Below, piece after piece: positions 43,761 to 52,420 of a stretch of DNA of 64,000 nt. Numbering within the stretch: the stretch's first letter is position 1; every line of letters starts with the position of its first letter. The notes beneath the pieces are model-generated. The model saw only the letters and a program-made list of their open reading frames with translations. It did not search any database and was not told the origin of the DNA. A program made the position numbers and the translations under genes. Origin of the DNA: Bacterioplanes sanyensis (GTDB taxonomy: Bacteria; Pseudomonadota; Gammaproteobacteria; Pseudomonadales; Oceanobacteraceae); the NCBI RefSeq assembly GCF_014652515.1, contig NZ_BMYY01000005.1:1-64000 (forward strand), in the 5' to 3' direction.

Positions 43761-44350
43761 GACACCTCCCAGGTTGTGGCGGGCAACTCAGTCATTCCCA
43801 ACGCTTGCGCCAATCGCATCCAGTCGAACGCCGGACCAGGGTCCGTTTTGCGCCCGGGCGCTATGTGCTCATGGCCAACGATGCGATGACCAATGGGGTA
43901 ATGCTGTTGCAGGACAGGCACCAGTGCTGCCAGCTGCTGATATTGTTGTTCACTGTAGGGCACATCATCACAGCCCTCTAACTCGATGCCAATGGCAAAG
44001 TCGTTGCATTCCACCCGACCGGCAAACTCAGAGCGGCCGGCGTGCCAGGCACGTTGATCAAATGCGACAAACTGAATGACCTGACCGCTGCGCTCGATCA
44101 ACACATGGGCCGACACTTTAAGGTCAGCAATCTCGGCAAAGTAAGGGTGAGCTTCAGCATCGAGCTGATTTTGAAAGAACTGCTGCACATGACCGCCACC
44201 AAACTGACCCGGCGGCAGACTGATGTTGTGCAGCACCAAGGCTGACACATCGCTGTCAATCGGGCGCGGACCAAAGTTGGGCGATGGGCACCAATGCGCT
44301 TGTTCCAGTACGTGCTGGCGAATCGTCCAGCCGTTTTGTTTGTTATTCAC
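43757..44350 (-). CDS. ampD: 1,6-anhydro-N-acetylmuramyl-L-alanine amidase AmpD
   Basis: A 197-residue cytoplasmic zinc amidase that removes peptides from anhydro-muropeptides during cell-wall recycling and so limits AmpR-driven beta-lactamase induction. Zinc ligands can be placed at LVLHNISLPPG (His), GHEHIAPGRKTDPG (His and Asp). FAIGIELEG holds the conserved Glu. GTG 44350 has AGGA 7 bases upstream and is preferred over TTG 44353. Its promoter must lie in the gap shared with the divergent symporter gene. Confidence 0.93.
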   Translation of the reverse strand: MNNKQNGWTIRQHVLEQAHWCPSPNFGPRPIDSDVSALVLHNISLPPGQFGGGHVQQFFQNQLDAEAHPYFAEIADLKVSAHVLIERSGQVIQFVAFDQRAWHAGRSEFAGRVECNDFAIGIELEGCDDVPYSEQQYQQLAALVPVLQQHYPIGHRIVGHEHIAPGRKTDPGPAFDWMRLAQALGMTELPATTWEVS

Positions 44351-44358
44351 CAACTATT

Positions 44359-44427
44359 CCTACACAACGCCTACGCAAACCCTACACAACGCCCACTGAG
44401 TGCTTACTCAGTGCCTACCCCGTAGGC
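44359..44427 (+). repeat. Three 11-base direct repeats followed by two small hairpins
   Basis: CCTACRCAA recurs at 44359, 44370 and 44381, exactly 11 bases apart, so all copies face the same side of the helix. Directly after come CACTGAG-TGCTTA-CTCAGTG (44394-44413) and GCCTAC-CCC-GTAGGC (44413-44427). The block lies between the ampD start and the symporter gene, in the divergent control region, and could be a regulator site. A related CCTGCGAAC-CCTACGCAA doublet occurs near 54531-54549. Confidence 0.45.
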
Positions 44428-44598
44428 AATGACCGCAGTTTGGCATAAAACCTCATGATGGATATAGTCGCAGCCGGGCACAGCCGCGTTACCGGCGGCT
44501 GCATGGTCAAATTGCCCCAACAACAATAGGTCGCACCGCGCAACTGGGTCTCGCCGATCACTGCTGTGCAGCTTAAGCCGACCACAAGGAGAAAATAG

Positions 44599-45981
44599 AT
44601 GACCCCAGAACAAGAATTTTCGATCGTGACATTGATCAAAACGGTCAATGGCTGGGCTTGGGGCCCACCCATGCTGCTGTTGATTGCCCTCACCGGTTTG
44701 TTTTTAACCATTGGCCTGAAAGCCTTTCCTATTCGTAACTTAGGCCGTGGTTTTCGCAACTTATGGCAAGGCCGCAACGGCGATGGCAAGGGCGACATTT
44801 CTGGTTTTAACGCCCTGATGACCTCACTGTCCGCCACCATTGGTACCGGCAACATCGCTGGTGTGGCCACCGCCATTGCCGCCGGTGGCCCTGGGGCATT
44901 GTTCTGGATGTGGCTGATAGCCCTAGTGGGCATGGCGACCAAGTTTGCCGAAGCCGTGTTGGCGGTGCAGTTCCGCGAAAAAAATGACGAAGGCAACTAC
45001 GTCGGCGGCCCCATGTATTACATTCGCAATGGCTTGGGCGCTAAGTTCAAGTGGCTGGCAGCCGCCTTTGCGTTTTTCGGCATGATCGCTGGCTTCGGTA
45101 TCGGTAATGGCGTGCAATCCAACTCGGTGGCCGATGCCATGCATTCAGGCTTTGGCGTGCCAGAATGGGCCTCGGGTGCAGTGTTAATGGTGTTGGTGGC
45201 GCTGGTGTTGCTCGGTGGCATTCGCCGCATCGCAGAAGTGGCGGGCAAGCTGGTGCCCTTGATGGCCATCGCCTACGTGCTGGCCGGCATCGTACTGCTG
45301 GTGATCTACGCCGACCGCATTCCCGATGCCATCAGTTTGATTGTGACCCACGCCTTTACACCCATTTCCGCCGTGGGCGGCTTTGCTGGCGCCACTGTGT
45401 GGGCAGCGATTCGCTTTGGTGTGGCACGCGGGGTATTTTCTAACGAGGCGGGTCTGGGCAGTGCGCCCATTGCCCACGCAGCGGCGCAAACCAACAGCCC
45501 GGTGCAGCAAGGCAGCATCGCCATGCTGGGGACTTTTATCGACACCTTGATCATCTGCACCATCACTGGCTTGGTGATTGTCGCCTCCGGCGCTTGGCAG
45601 TCGGGTGATTCAGGCGCCAACCTGACCGCTGCTGCGTTTAACGCTGGCTTACCGGACATCGGCCAATACATAGTGACCGTCGGCTTGGCGGTATTTGCGT
45701 TCACCACCATCATCGGTTGGTCGTTTTATGGCGAAAAGTGCACCGAATACCTGTTTGGCAGCAAATCCGTGCCGGTATACCGGGTGATTTGGATCATCGC
45801 CATTCCCATTGGCGCCACCCGCGAGCTCGACTTAGCCTGGCTGGTCGCCGACACCCTTAACGCCATGATGGCGCTGCCTAACCTGATTGCGCTGCTGCTG
45901 CTGTCGCCGGTGGTGTTCCGCCTGACGCGTGAGTTTTTGGCAGACCCCAAGCCTGATAGCAGTAAAGAGCAACAGTCGTAA
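44599..45981 (+). CDS. Alanine/glycine:sodium symporter (AGCS family)
   Basis: A 460-residue inner-membrane transporter with about ten to eleven helices. AGCS signatures are clear: GFNALMTSLSATIGTGNIAGVATAI in the sodium/substrate site, FWMWLIALVGMATKFAE, GGPMYYI and RFGVARGVFSNEAGLGSAPIAHAAA. It imports alanine or glycine with sodium, fitting a marine organism. GGAGA lies 6-7 bases upstream of ATG 44599. A terminator closes the unit before nadC. Confidence 0.92.
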   Translation: MTPEQEFSIVTLIKTVNGWAWGPPMLLLIALTGLFLTIGLKAFPIRNLGRGFRNLWQGRNGDGKGDISGFNALMTSLSATIGTGNIAGVATAIAAGGPGALFWMWLIALVGMATKFAEAVLAVQFREKNDEGNYVGGPMYYIRNGLGAKFKWLAAAFAFFGMIAGFGIGNGVQSNSVADAMHSGFGVPEWASGAVLMVLVALVLLGGIRRIAEVAGKLVPLMAIAYVLAGIVLLVIYADRIPDAISLIVTHAFTPISAVGGFAGATVWAAIRFGVARGVFSNEAGLGSAPIAHAAAQTNSPVQQGSIAMLGTFIDTLIICTITGLVIVASGAWQSGDSGANLTAAAFNAGLPDIGQYIVTVGLAVFAFTTIIGWSFYGEKCTEYLFGSKSVPVYRVIWIIAIPIGATRELDLAWLVADTLNAMMALPNLIALLLLSPVVFRLTREFLADPKPDSSKEQQS

Positions 45982-46017
45982 TCTTTGATCTTGATCGCCC
46001 ACTTTCTCAGGGCAACT

Positions 46018-46047
46018 GAGGCGGCTAAAATGCCGCCTTATTTTTTT
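46018..46047 (+). terminator. Terminator after the symporter gene
   Basis: GGCGGC (46020-46025) pairs with GCCGCC (46032-46037) around TAAAAT, followed by TTATTTTTTT. It ends 13 bases before the nadC start, so nadC needs its own promoter or read-through. Confidence 0.8.
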
Positions 46048-46059
46048 GCGGACAACACC

Positions 46060-46914
46060 ATGCAACTGAGCCAACACCTCGACACCGTGCGCGCCAACGT
46101 GTGCAGTGCCCTCGCTGAAGACGTCGCCGGCGGCGACATCACTGCCCAGCTCATTCCTGCCAACCAGCAGGCTAAAGCCCGGGTGATTAGCCGTGATCGC
46201 GCCATCATTGCTGGCCGTGCTTGGGTGGATGAAGTCTTTCGCCAGCTCGACCCCAGCGTGCAGGTGACCTGGCGCGTACGCGAAGGCGAATGGGTGCGGC
46301 CCAATCAAGTGTTGTTTGAACTGACTGGCGCTGCGCGCTCTTTGCTAACGGGCGAGCGCTGCGCGCTGAACTTTTTGCAAACGCTGTCTGGCACCGCCAC
46401 ACGCTGCCGACGCTACGCCGACAGCGTGCAAGGCACCGGCGTAAAGCTGCTGGACACGCGCAAAACCCTGCCGGGCCTTCGCATCGCACAAAAGTACGCC
46501 GTGCAAGTAGCTGGCTGCTACAACCACCGCATTGGCTTGTTTGATGCGTTTTTGATCAAAGAAAACCACATTGCTGCCTGTGGCGGCATTCGCCAAGCCA
46601 TTGAGAGCGCACGACAAATTGCCCCCGGCAAACCGGTCGAAGTGGAAGTCGAAACCTTCGAGCAGCTAGAGCAAGCCTGCCAAGCTGGCGCCGACATCAT
46701 CATGCTGGACAACTTCAGCCCCGCCGACATGAGCCAAGCCGTAAAGCAAGTTCACGCCACCAATGGCAAGCGACCTATGCTGGAAGCCTCTGGCGGCATC
46801 ACCGACGCCACCCTGCGCGACTACGCCCTCACCGGCGTAGATTACATCTCTATTGGTGCACTGACCAAGGACTGCCAAGCGGTGGATTTGTCGATGCGCT
46901 TAGCCACGAAATAA
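46060..46914 (+). CDS. nadC: Nicotinate-nucleotide pyrophosphorylase NadC
   Basis: A 284-residue quinolinate phosphoribosyltransferase in NAD synthesis, converting quinolinate and PRPP to nicotinate mononucleotide. Active-site segments are [55 protein letters not shown] and LEASGGI. ATG 46060 is chosen because earlier in-frame ATGs fall before or inside the terminator hairpin and the family N-terminus fits here. The ribosome-binding site (GCGGA) is modest. NMN also feeds CobT in the nearby cob cluster. Confidence 0.93.
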   Translation: MQLSQHLDTVRANVCSALAEDVAGGDITAQLIPANQQAKARVISRDRAIIAGRAWVDEVFRQLDPSVQVTWRVREGEWVRPNQVLFELTGAARSLLTGERCALNFLQTLSGTATRCRRYADSVQGTGVKLLDTRKTLPGLRIAQKYAVQVAGCYNHRIGLFDAFLIKENHIAACGGIRQAIESARQIAPGKPVEVEVETFEQLEQACQAGADIIMLDNFSPADMSQAVKQVHATNGKRPMLEASGGITDATLRDYALTGVDYISIGALTKDCQAVDLSMRLATK

Positions 46915-47075
46915 CCGCTACAAAGTGTTACAAACGGCGCGTTCAAAACGCACCGGGTGACAATCTTTGTCACTATGTGCCGGCCCCGCTCACGGCAAAA
47001 AACTGAGCCGCGTCAAGGCAGGTGAAAACTGCCAACCAGTGCACGAAAAATAGCCTTGTGAGGGCATTTTAAAGT

Positions 47076-47091
47076 TGGCACACTTATCGCA
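47076..47091 (+). promoter_or_regulatory. Sigma-54 (RpoN) promoter of pilA
   Basis: TGGCAC at 47076-47081 (-24) and TCGCA at 47087-47091 (-12) have the invariant GG-N10-GC spacing (GG 47077-47078, GC 47089-47090). The leader to ATG 47203 is about 100 bases. In Pseudomonas pilA is transcribed by RpoN with PilR, so the same control is likely; pilSR are not in this window. Confidence 0.75.
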
Positions 47092-47202
47092 AGTCATGTG
47101 ATGCATGGCTTGCTTCATCAGCGAAGCAAAATTAAACCAACTCAGGCCGGTGCACCGGGGCTCCCGCGCTAAGCCTGAAGATTCTCAGAGTGGAGAAGAC
47201 AC

Positions 47203-47631
47203 ATGAAAGCACAAATGCAAAAGGGTTTTACCCTGATTGAATTGATGATCGTAGTAGCGATCATCGGTATTCTGGCCTCTATTGCAGTACCGGCCTACCA
47301 AGACTACACAGCACGCGCTCAAGCAGCAGAAGGTGCGAAAATTGTGGCTGGAGTACAATCTGATATTGCCGTGTTTCTCGCCGAAAAGGGTAATTTGACT
47401 GGCGTGGGTAAAGACCCCGGCATTTCAGCAGCTGTTAGTAAGTTAGATGGTAAGTATATTTCTAAAGTTGCAATTGGCCAGGACGACGGTAAATTGACCG
47501 TAACTTTTGATGCAGGCAGTGTCAGTGGTAAAAATATGGTTCTTACCCCATCTACTGCTAATGGGCAAATTACTGGCTGGACATGCGCAGGTACCTTGCC
47601 AGCCCAGCACCTGCCAAGCGGCTGCCGCTAA
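47203..47631 (+). CDS. pilA: Type IV major pilin PilA
   Basis: A 142-residue type IVa prepilin. PilD would cut after Gly8 (MKAQMQKG/FTLIE) and methylate the new Phe; Glu5 of the mature protein is present and the hydrophobic helix ELMIVVAIIGILASIAVPAYQ-type stem follows. Two cysteines near the end (WTCAGT and SGCR, 13 residues apart) would form the short D-loop. Strong sigma-54 promoter upstream and terminator downstream make a separate high-level transcript, as usual for major pilins. Confidence 0.95.
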   Translation: MKAQMQKGFTLIELMIVVAIIGILASIAVPAYQDYTARAQAAEGAKIVAGVQSDIAVFLAEKGNLTGVGKDPGISAAVSKLDGKYISKVAIGQDDGKLTVTFDAGSVSGKNMVLTPSTANGQITGWTCAGTLPAQHLPSGCR

Positions 47632-47651
47632 TTTAATCTCGCTATAATGAT

Positions 47652-47681
47652 AAAGGCCCCTCATTTGGGGCCTTTTTTTTC
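47652..47681 (+). terminator. Rho-independent terminator after pilA
   Basis: AAAGGCCCC and GGGGCCTTT form a stem around TCATTT, followed by eight T residues. It lies 20 bases after the pilA stop and 15 bases before the next gene. Confidence 0.92.
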
Positions 47682-47695
47682 TCAAGGATAATGTA

Positions 47696-50614
47696 ATGCC
47701 CCTCCACGTTCCCTATAGATTTTTCACCGTATCAGCGGCCATATTTTTTATCTCCGGAATGGCTGCCTTGCTGTATCAAAGTTTATGGTCGCGCTATTTA
47801 GGCCTGCTATTGGGTCATGCTGCCTTTGCACAAACCCTGGTATTAGTGATCTTTATGGGCGGCTTAGCTATCGGGTCGGTGGTCGGTGGTCGCTTAGCAG
47901 AGCGCAGCCACAACCCGCTGCTGATCTATGCCATCGTTGAAGGCTTGCTGGCGTTATTTGGCATTGGCTTTCATGGCGCATTTGTGGGGGCGATGAATGG
48001 CCTATTGTATGGCGATTTGCACGCTGGCAGTTGGCTAAAGTGGGCACTCGCTGCCAGCTCAGTGTTACCGCAAACCGTTATGTTGGGAGTAACCTTCCCG
48101 TTAATGGCCTCAGTGTGGATGCGTTTATCCCAGCAGGCGGCCGGCCACTCCATTGCTTGGCTTTATTTTACCAATAGCCTAGGGGCTGGTCTGGGGGTGT
48201 TAGTCGGTATATTTGTCTTGGTACCTACCATGGGGTTACCCGGCACCATGCTAACTGCAGGGTTACTTAATGCCGTGGTGGCACTGGTGGCCTATGGCTA
48301 TAGCAAGCAATTAAATACACCGATACCAGAAACCAAGCATTATCAAACAGCGAGTGATTCTAGTAACACGCCCTCGTTCTCATTCAACAGCCGTATTATT
48401 TTATTGGTTGCCGCCGGCACAGGCTTGGCTTCTTTTATTTATGAAATTGCCTGGATTCGTTTGCTAGCTTTGGCCTTAGGGGCCAGTACCCATACCTTTG
48501 AGCTCATGTTAAGCGCCTTTATTGTCGGCTTAGCGCTGGGCGGCTTTTATGTACGCAACCACAAATTTAAGGGTAACTCGGCGCTGTATTTGGTCGCTTG
48601 GGTGCAAGTCGCTATGGGATTGGCGGCACTGTTTTCGCTATTGGTATTGGGGCAGTCGTTTAATTGGGTTTCTTGGTTTTTAAATACCGTGCAGCGCAAT
48701 GCCGATGGCTATCAACTGTATACTTGGTTTAGCTCCACAGTTGCCTATATGGCCATGCTCCCGGCGACCTTTTTGGCCGGTATGACCTTGCCCCTACTCA
48801 CCCATAGCCTGCTGCAAGTTGAAGGCAAAGAAGGCGCTGTTGGACGCTTATATGCTGTGAATACCTTAGGCAGCATTGCCGGTATTTTGCTGGCCACTTA
48901 CTGGTTATTGCCCGCCCTGGGTGTGGATGGCGCCATTATTTTAGCCGCCGCCTTGGACTGCGCCCTAGGGCTGCTGTTATTGGCCTGGTTATGGCAACAA
49001 CAACAGCTTGGCCGCTGGAGCCTGGCAAATGCATTCGCTCTTGTCGTTTTGGGGCTTTTCTTGGCACTACAACAGGCCATGATCGATCCGGTAAAAATGG
49101 CTTCAGGTGTCTATCGGCACGGCAAGATCCAAAACCATGACAGCACGGAACTAGTCTTTCATGAGGATGCCAGAACTGCCTCTATTACCGTAGCGAAAGA
49201 ACATCTTGATACTGGAGAGATAGTAAGCGTAATTAAAACCAATGGAAAACCAGATGCGAGCCTATCAAGCTCTGATTCGGGAGCTCCAGATGAGCGAACG
49301 ATGACATTGACAGCATTGTTGCCCCTATTAATGCATGAGCAGCCTTCACATATTGGCAATATCGGCTTTGGTTCAGGCATGACTGTCGATACCGCATTAA
49401 TTGATCCAAGACTCAAAGAAGTGATTAATGTAGAAATTGAGCCGGCCATGGTAGAAGGGGCTCGCATCGCCTTTTCTGAACAGCTTCCCAGGGTATTTAC
49501 CGACCCCAGAGTGACTATGGTATATGACGATGCCAAGTCGTATTTTGCCAATCAAAATATAACCTTTGATATTTTATACTCAGAGCCATCTAACCCTTGG
49601 GTCAGCGGCGTTGCCAACTTATTTACAGAAGAGTTTTATCGCTTTATCAAAACTCGTTTAAATGATAAGGGCATCTTCTTACAATGGATTCAGCTGTATG
49701 AAATCGATACGCAATTATTGACCAGCATCCTAAAGCCATTAGACCAGCATTTTCAGCACTACACAGCATTCACCTCCAATACCGACTTACTGATCGTTGC
49801 TTCCAATAGCAACAACCTTCAAAGCTTTGATGCATCCGTACTGGAGCAGCCAGCCATGCAGCGGAGACTGCAGCGTATTGGCATCGGCGGCACTTTTGAC
49901 CTCAGTAAATCAGTATTATTTTCTGAGCGCTTGCTAAGGCCTTGGCTGCGTCAACATGGCATTGCCAACAACTCAGACTATTTCCCCATTGTTGCACTGA
50001 ACGCTCCAGAAAAGCGCTTTGCTCGCAAAGCTGCTTTAGAGCTTTTGTCACTACAGCAAAACTGGATTGTGCAAGACCTCGTCAACACGCCTTTTGAGCA
50101 GATATCCAATGTTGACGATAGCTTATTGTTTGATGAGCAGTACTCTGACCTGAACAACTTAATGGCTTACTGGCGTGGTGATGAAGCGCTTCGCCAAGGG
50201 CAACCGTACGTTCCATTGGCTGTGTGTCACCCGGCAATAGCGCCAGCTGTTGTCGCTGAGCAACTTCGCATGGCTGTTAACGCCAGCATGATGTTAGAAA
50301 GTGAAGAAGGCACCAAACGCCTGCTGACGTTATTAAAACAGCATGGCTGCCTTGAGCGCCAGCCCGAGCTTGCTGCCCTGTTCGAGCTGTACCAAAGCAT
50401 CGCTTTACGCGATTACCCTGCCGTTTTAGCGAACGCGCGGCAACTACTGACCCAAGGCTCTCAGCTGATTCTACCTGAGTGGCTACGCAGCTATGCCTTG
50501 TGGGCTGCGCTTCATCAACCCAGCACCACGGTGGCTGACTGGCTGAAGCCCGAAGTCTCTGACATACTCATTAACCATCTGATGTATAGCATGCTCCAAG
50601 CCCGTCAAAACTAG
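47696..50614 (+). CDS. Fused membrane transporter-like/spermidine-synthase-like protein
   Basis: A 972-residue protein. The first 450 residues contain about 12 or more hydrophobic helices (MFS-like half-repeats, e.g. GMAALLYQSLWSRYLG and GTGLASFIYEIAWIRLLAL). The middle (about 490-720) is a SpeE-like SAM/dcSAM-binding Rossmann domain (GFGSGMTVDTALI, VEIEPAMVEGARIAF, YSEPSNPWVSGVANLFTEEFY). The last 230 residues are soluble and helical, of unknown role. In true spermidine synthases the catalytic acid is Asp; here the corresponding motif is YSEPSNPW, so aminopropyl transfer is uncertain. It lies between pilA and pilB, and a link to pilus modification is possible but unproven. Confidence 0.8.
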   Translation: MPLHVPYRFFTVSAAIFFISGMAALLYQSLWSRYLGLLLGHAAFAQTLVLVIFMGGLAIGSVVGGRLAERSHNPLLIYAIVEGLLALFGIGFHGAFVGAMNGLLYGDLHAGSWLKWALAASSVLPQTVMLGVTFPLMASVWMRLSQQAAGHSIAWLYFTNSLGAGLGVLVGIFVLVPTMGLPGTMLTAGLLNAVVALVAYGYSKQLNTPIPETKHYQTASDSSNTPSFSFNSRIILLVAAGTGLASFIYEIAWIRLLALALGASTHTFELMLSAFIVGLALGGFYVRNHKFKGNSALYLVAWVQVAMGLAALFSLLVLGQSFNWVSWFLNTVQRNADGYQLYTWFSSTVAYMAMLPATFLAGMTLPLLTHSLLQVEGKEGAVGRLYAVNTLGSIAGILLATYWLLPALGVDGAIILAAALDCALGLLLLAWLWQQQQLGRWSLANAFALVVLGLFLALQQAMIDPVKMASGVYRHGKIQNHDSTELVFHEDARTASITVAKEHLDTGEIVSVIKTNGKPDASLSSSDSGAPDERTMTLTALLPLLMHEQPSHIGNIGFGSGMTVDTALIDPRLKEVINVEIEPAMVEGARIAFSEQLPRVFTDPRVTMVYDDAKSYFANQNITFDILYSEPSNPWVSGVANLFTEEFYRFIKTRLNDKGIFLQWIQLYEIDTQLLTSILKPLDQHFQHYTAFTSNTDLLIVASNSNNLQSFDASVLEQPAMQRRLQRIGIGGTFDLSKSVLFSERLLRPWLRQHGIANNSDYFPIVALNAPEKRFARKAALELLSLQQNWIVQDLVNTPFEQISNVDDSLLFDEQYSDLNNLMAYWRGDEALRQGQPYVPLAVCHPAIAPAVVAEQLRMAVNASMMLESEEGTKRLLTLLKQHGCLERQPELAALFELYQSIALRDYPAVLANARQLLTQGSQLILPEWLRSYALWAALHQPSTTVADWLKPEVSDILINHLMYSMLQARQN

Positions 50615-50618
50615 CAAT

Positions 50619-50643
50619 GGCTGCCCAGCTGGGCTGGGCAGCC
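50619..50643 (+). terminator. GC-rich hairpin between the fused gene and pilB
   Basis: GGCTGCCCA and TGGGCAGCC form a 9-base stem 5 bases after the fused gene's stop. The T-run is poor (TATTTGT), so it may attenuate rather than stop transcription into pilB, whose ribosome-binding site (AAGGA) follows. Confidence 0.5.
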
Positions 50644-50664
50644 TATTTGTGTTAAGGAACCGCC

Positions 50665-52356
50665 ATGATGCCTGCGTTAACCGGCCTCCCCAAACGACTG
50701 GTTGAAAACCAACTGTTAGAAGCAGAGCAAGCCGCCGCTCTGCTGGACAAAGCAAAAAAAGAGAGTACCAGCTTTACTGCCTTGGCTGTAAGCGAGGGCA
50801 AGGTCAAAGCGGTGACCATGGCCCAACTGGCCTCAGAAGAATTTGGTTTGCCCTTATTTGACCTTGCCGCCATCGAGCAGGAGTCCATGCCGGTGGACCA
50901 AGTCAGCCGTGAACTGATTGAAAAGCACCGCGTGATTCCCCTGTTCCAGCGGGGCAACCGCTTATTTGTAGGGCTCAGCGACCCCTCTAACATCTTGGCT
51001 GTTGATGAGATCAAGTTTAATACCGGCATGTCCGTTGACATGGTGCTGGTTGAAGAAGATAAGCTCGCCATCGCGGTAGACCGCTTTATCTCTGCCAGCG
51101 ATACCGGCTTTGGTGATCTGGGCGATGACGAAGACCTAGATCTTGAAAGCCCTCAAGAAGAAGACAAAAAGCAGGATGACAACGACGGCGCCGATGATGC
51201 CCCGATCGTTAAGTTTATTAACAAAATGCTGCTGGATGCGGTCAAGCAAGGCTCCTCTGACTTGCACTTTGAGCCCTACGAAAAGCGCTACCGGGTACGC
51301 TATCGCACCGATGGCGTTCTGCATGAAGTGGCCAGCCCGCCGGTCAACCTGGCCGGTAAAATCGCCGCACGCTTAAAGGTGATGTCACAAATGGACATTT
51401 CTGAGCGGCGCATTCCGCAAGATGGCCGTATCAAGATGAAGATCTCCAAAAATCGTGCCATCGACTTTCGGGTAAACACCTTGCCTACCTTGTTTGGCGA
51501 GAAGATTGTACTGCGGATTCTTGACCCGTCCTCTGCCCAATTAGGCATTGATATGCTGGGCTATGAGCCAGAGCAGAAAAAACTCTACATGGACGCCTTG
51601 CATAAGCCCCAAGGCATGATTTTGGTGACAGGGCCGACCGGCTCGGGTAAAACTGTCTCCCTCTATACCGGCCTGAACATCCTCAATGTTGAAGGCACGA
51701 ATATCTCCACCGCCGAAGACCCAGTAGAGATTAACCTTGAGGGCATCAACCAGGTCAATGTCAGTGCCAAAGTCGGCCTAGATTTTGCCGCCGCCTTGCG
51801 CTCCTTCCTGCGCCAAGACCCTGATGTGGTCATGGTGGGGGAGATTCGTGACCTGGAAACCGCCTCCATCGCCATCAAAGCCGCTCAAACCGGTCACTTG
51901 GTGCTTTCGACACTGCATACCAACAGTGCCGCCGAAACCCTGACCCGCTTGGCCAATATGGGCGTGCCTGCCTTTAATATCGCCACTTCCGTCACCTTGA
52001 TTATTGCCCAGCGCTTAGCCCGCCGGTTATGCAAGAGCTGCAAAAAGCCAGCGAACATCCCCAAAGAAGCCTTATATGAAGCCGGCTTTACCGATGCACT
52101 GCTAGCAGAAGCGGAGATACACCAGCCTGTGGGCTGTAGCGAGTGCAGCGATGGTTATAAAGGCCGGGTGGGCATTTATGAAGTCGTCAGAATCACAGAC
52201 TCGATCTCACGCATTATTATGGAAAACGGCAACTCCATTCAGATTTCTGACGCAGCGCGTAAAGAGGGCTTTAATGACCTACGCACTTCCGCCTTAATGA
52301 AGGTGGCACAAGGGGTTACCAGCCTGGAAGAGGCGAACCGTGTCACAACCGACTAG
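50665..52356 (+). CDS. pilB: Type IV pilus assembly ATPase PilB
   Basis: A 563-residue extension ATPase. The N-terminal GspE-N-like domain is followed by an Asp/Glu-rich linker (about 150-175), then the ATPase with Walker A GPTGSGKT, the Asp box (ISTAEDPVE), Walker B (VVMVGEIRDLETA) and His box (LSTLHTNSAAE). A zinc-binding tetracysteine (CKSCKK and CSECSDGYKGR) is present as in PilB and GspE. AAGGA 6 bases before ATG 50665. Followed by pilC and pilD. Confidence 0.95.
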   Translation: MMPALTGLPKRLVENQLLEAEQAAALLDKAKKESTSFTALAVSEGKVKAVTMAQLASEEFGLPLFDLAAIEQESMPVDQVSRELIEKHRVIPLFQRGNRLFVGLSDPSNILAVDEIKFNTGMSVDMVLVEEDKLAIAVDRFISASDTGFGDLGDDEDLDLESPQEEDKKQDDNDGADDAPIVKFINKMLLDAVKQGSSDLHFEPYEKRYRVRYRTDGVLHEVASPPVNLAGKIAARLKVMSQMDISERRIPQDGRIKMKISKNRAIDFRVNTLPTLFGEKIVLRILDPSSAQLGIDMLGYEPEQKKLYMDALHKPQGMILVTGPTGSGKTVSLYTGLNILNVEGTNISTAEDPVEINLEGINQVNVSAKVGLDFAAALRSFLRQDPDVVMVGEIRDLETASIAIKAAQTGHLVLSTLHTNSAAETLTRLANMGVPAFNIATSVTLIIAQRLARRLCKSCKKPANIPKEALYEAGFTDALLAEAEIHQPVGCSECSDGYKGRVGIYEVVRITDSISRIIMENGNSIQISDAARKEGFNDLRTSALMKVAQGVTSLEEANRVTTD

Positions 52357-52420
52357 CGCTGGCATTGGAACTCAGCTTTGATTGATATATAACGCCGCTA
52401 TCGTTACAGGAACTCAGGTT

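Noticed and set aside
46030-46059. Earlier start for nadC
   Set aside because: The earlier in-frame ATGs lie before or inside the terminator hairpin and add residues absent from NadC.
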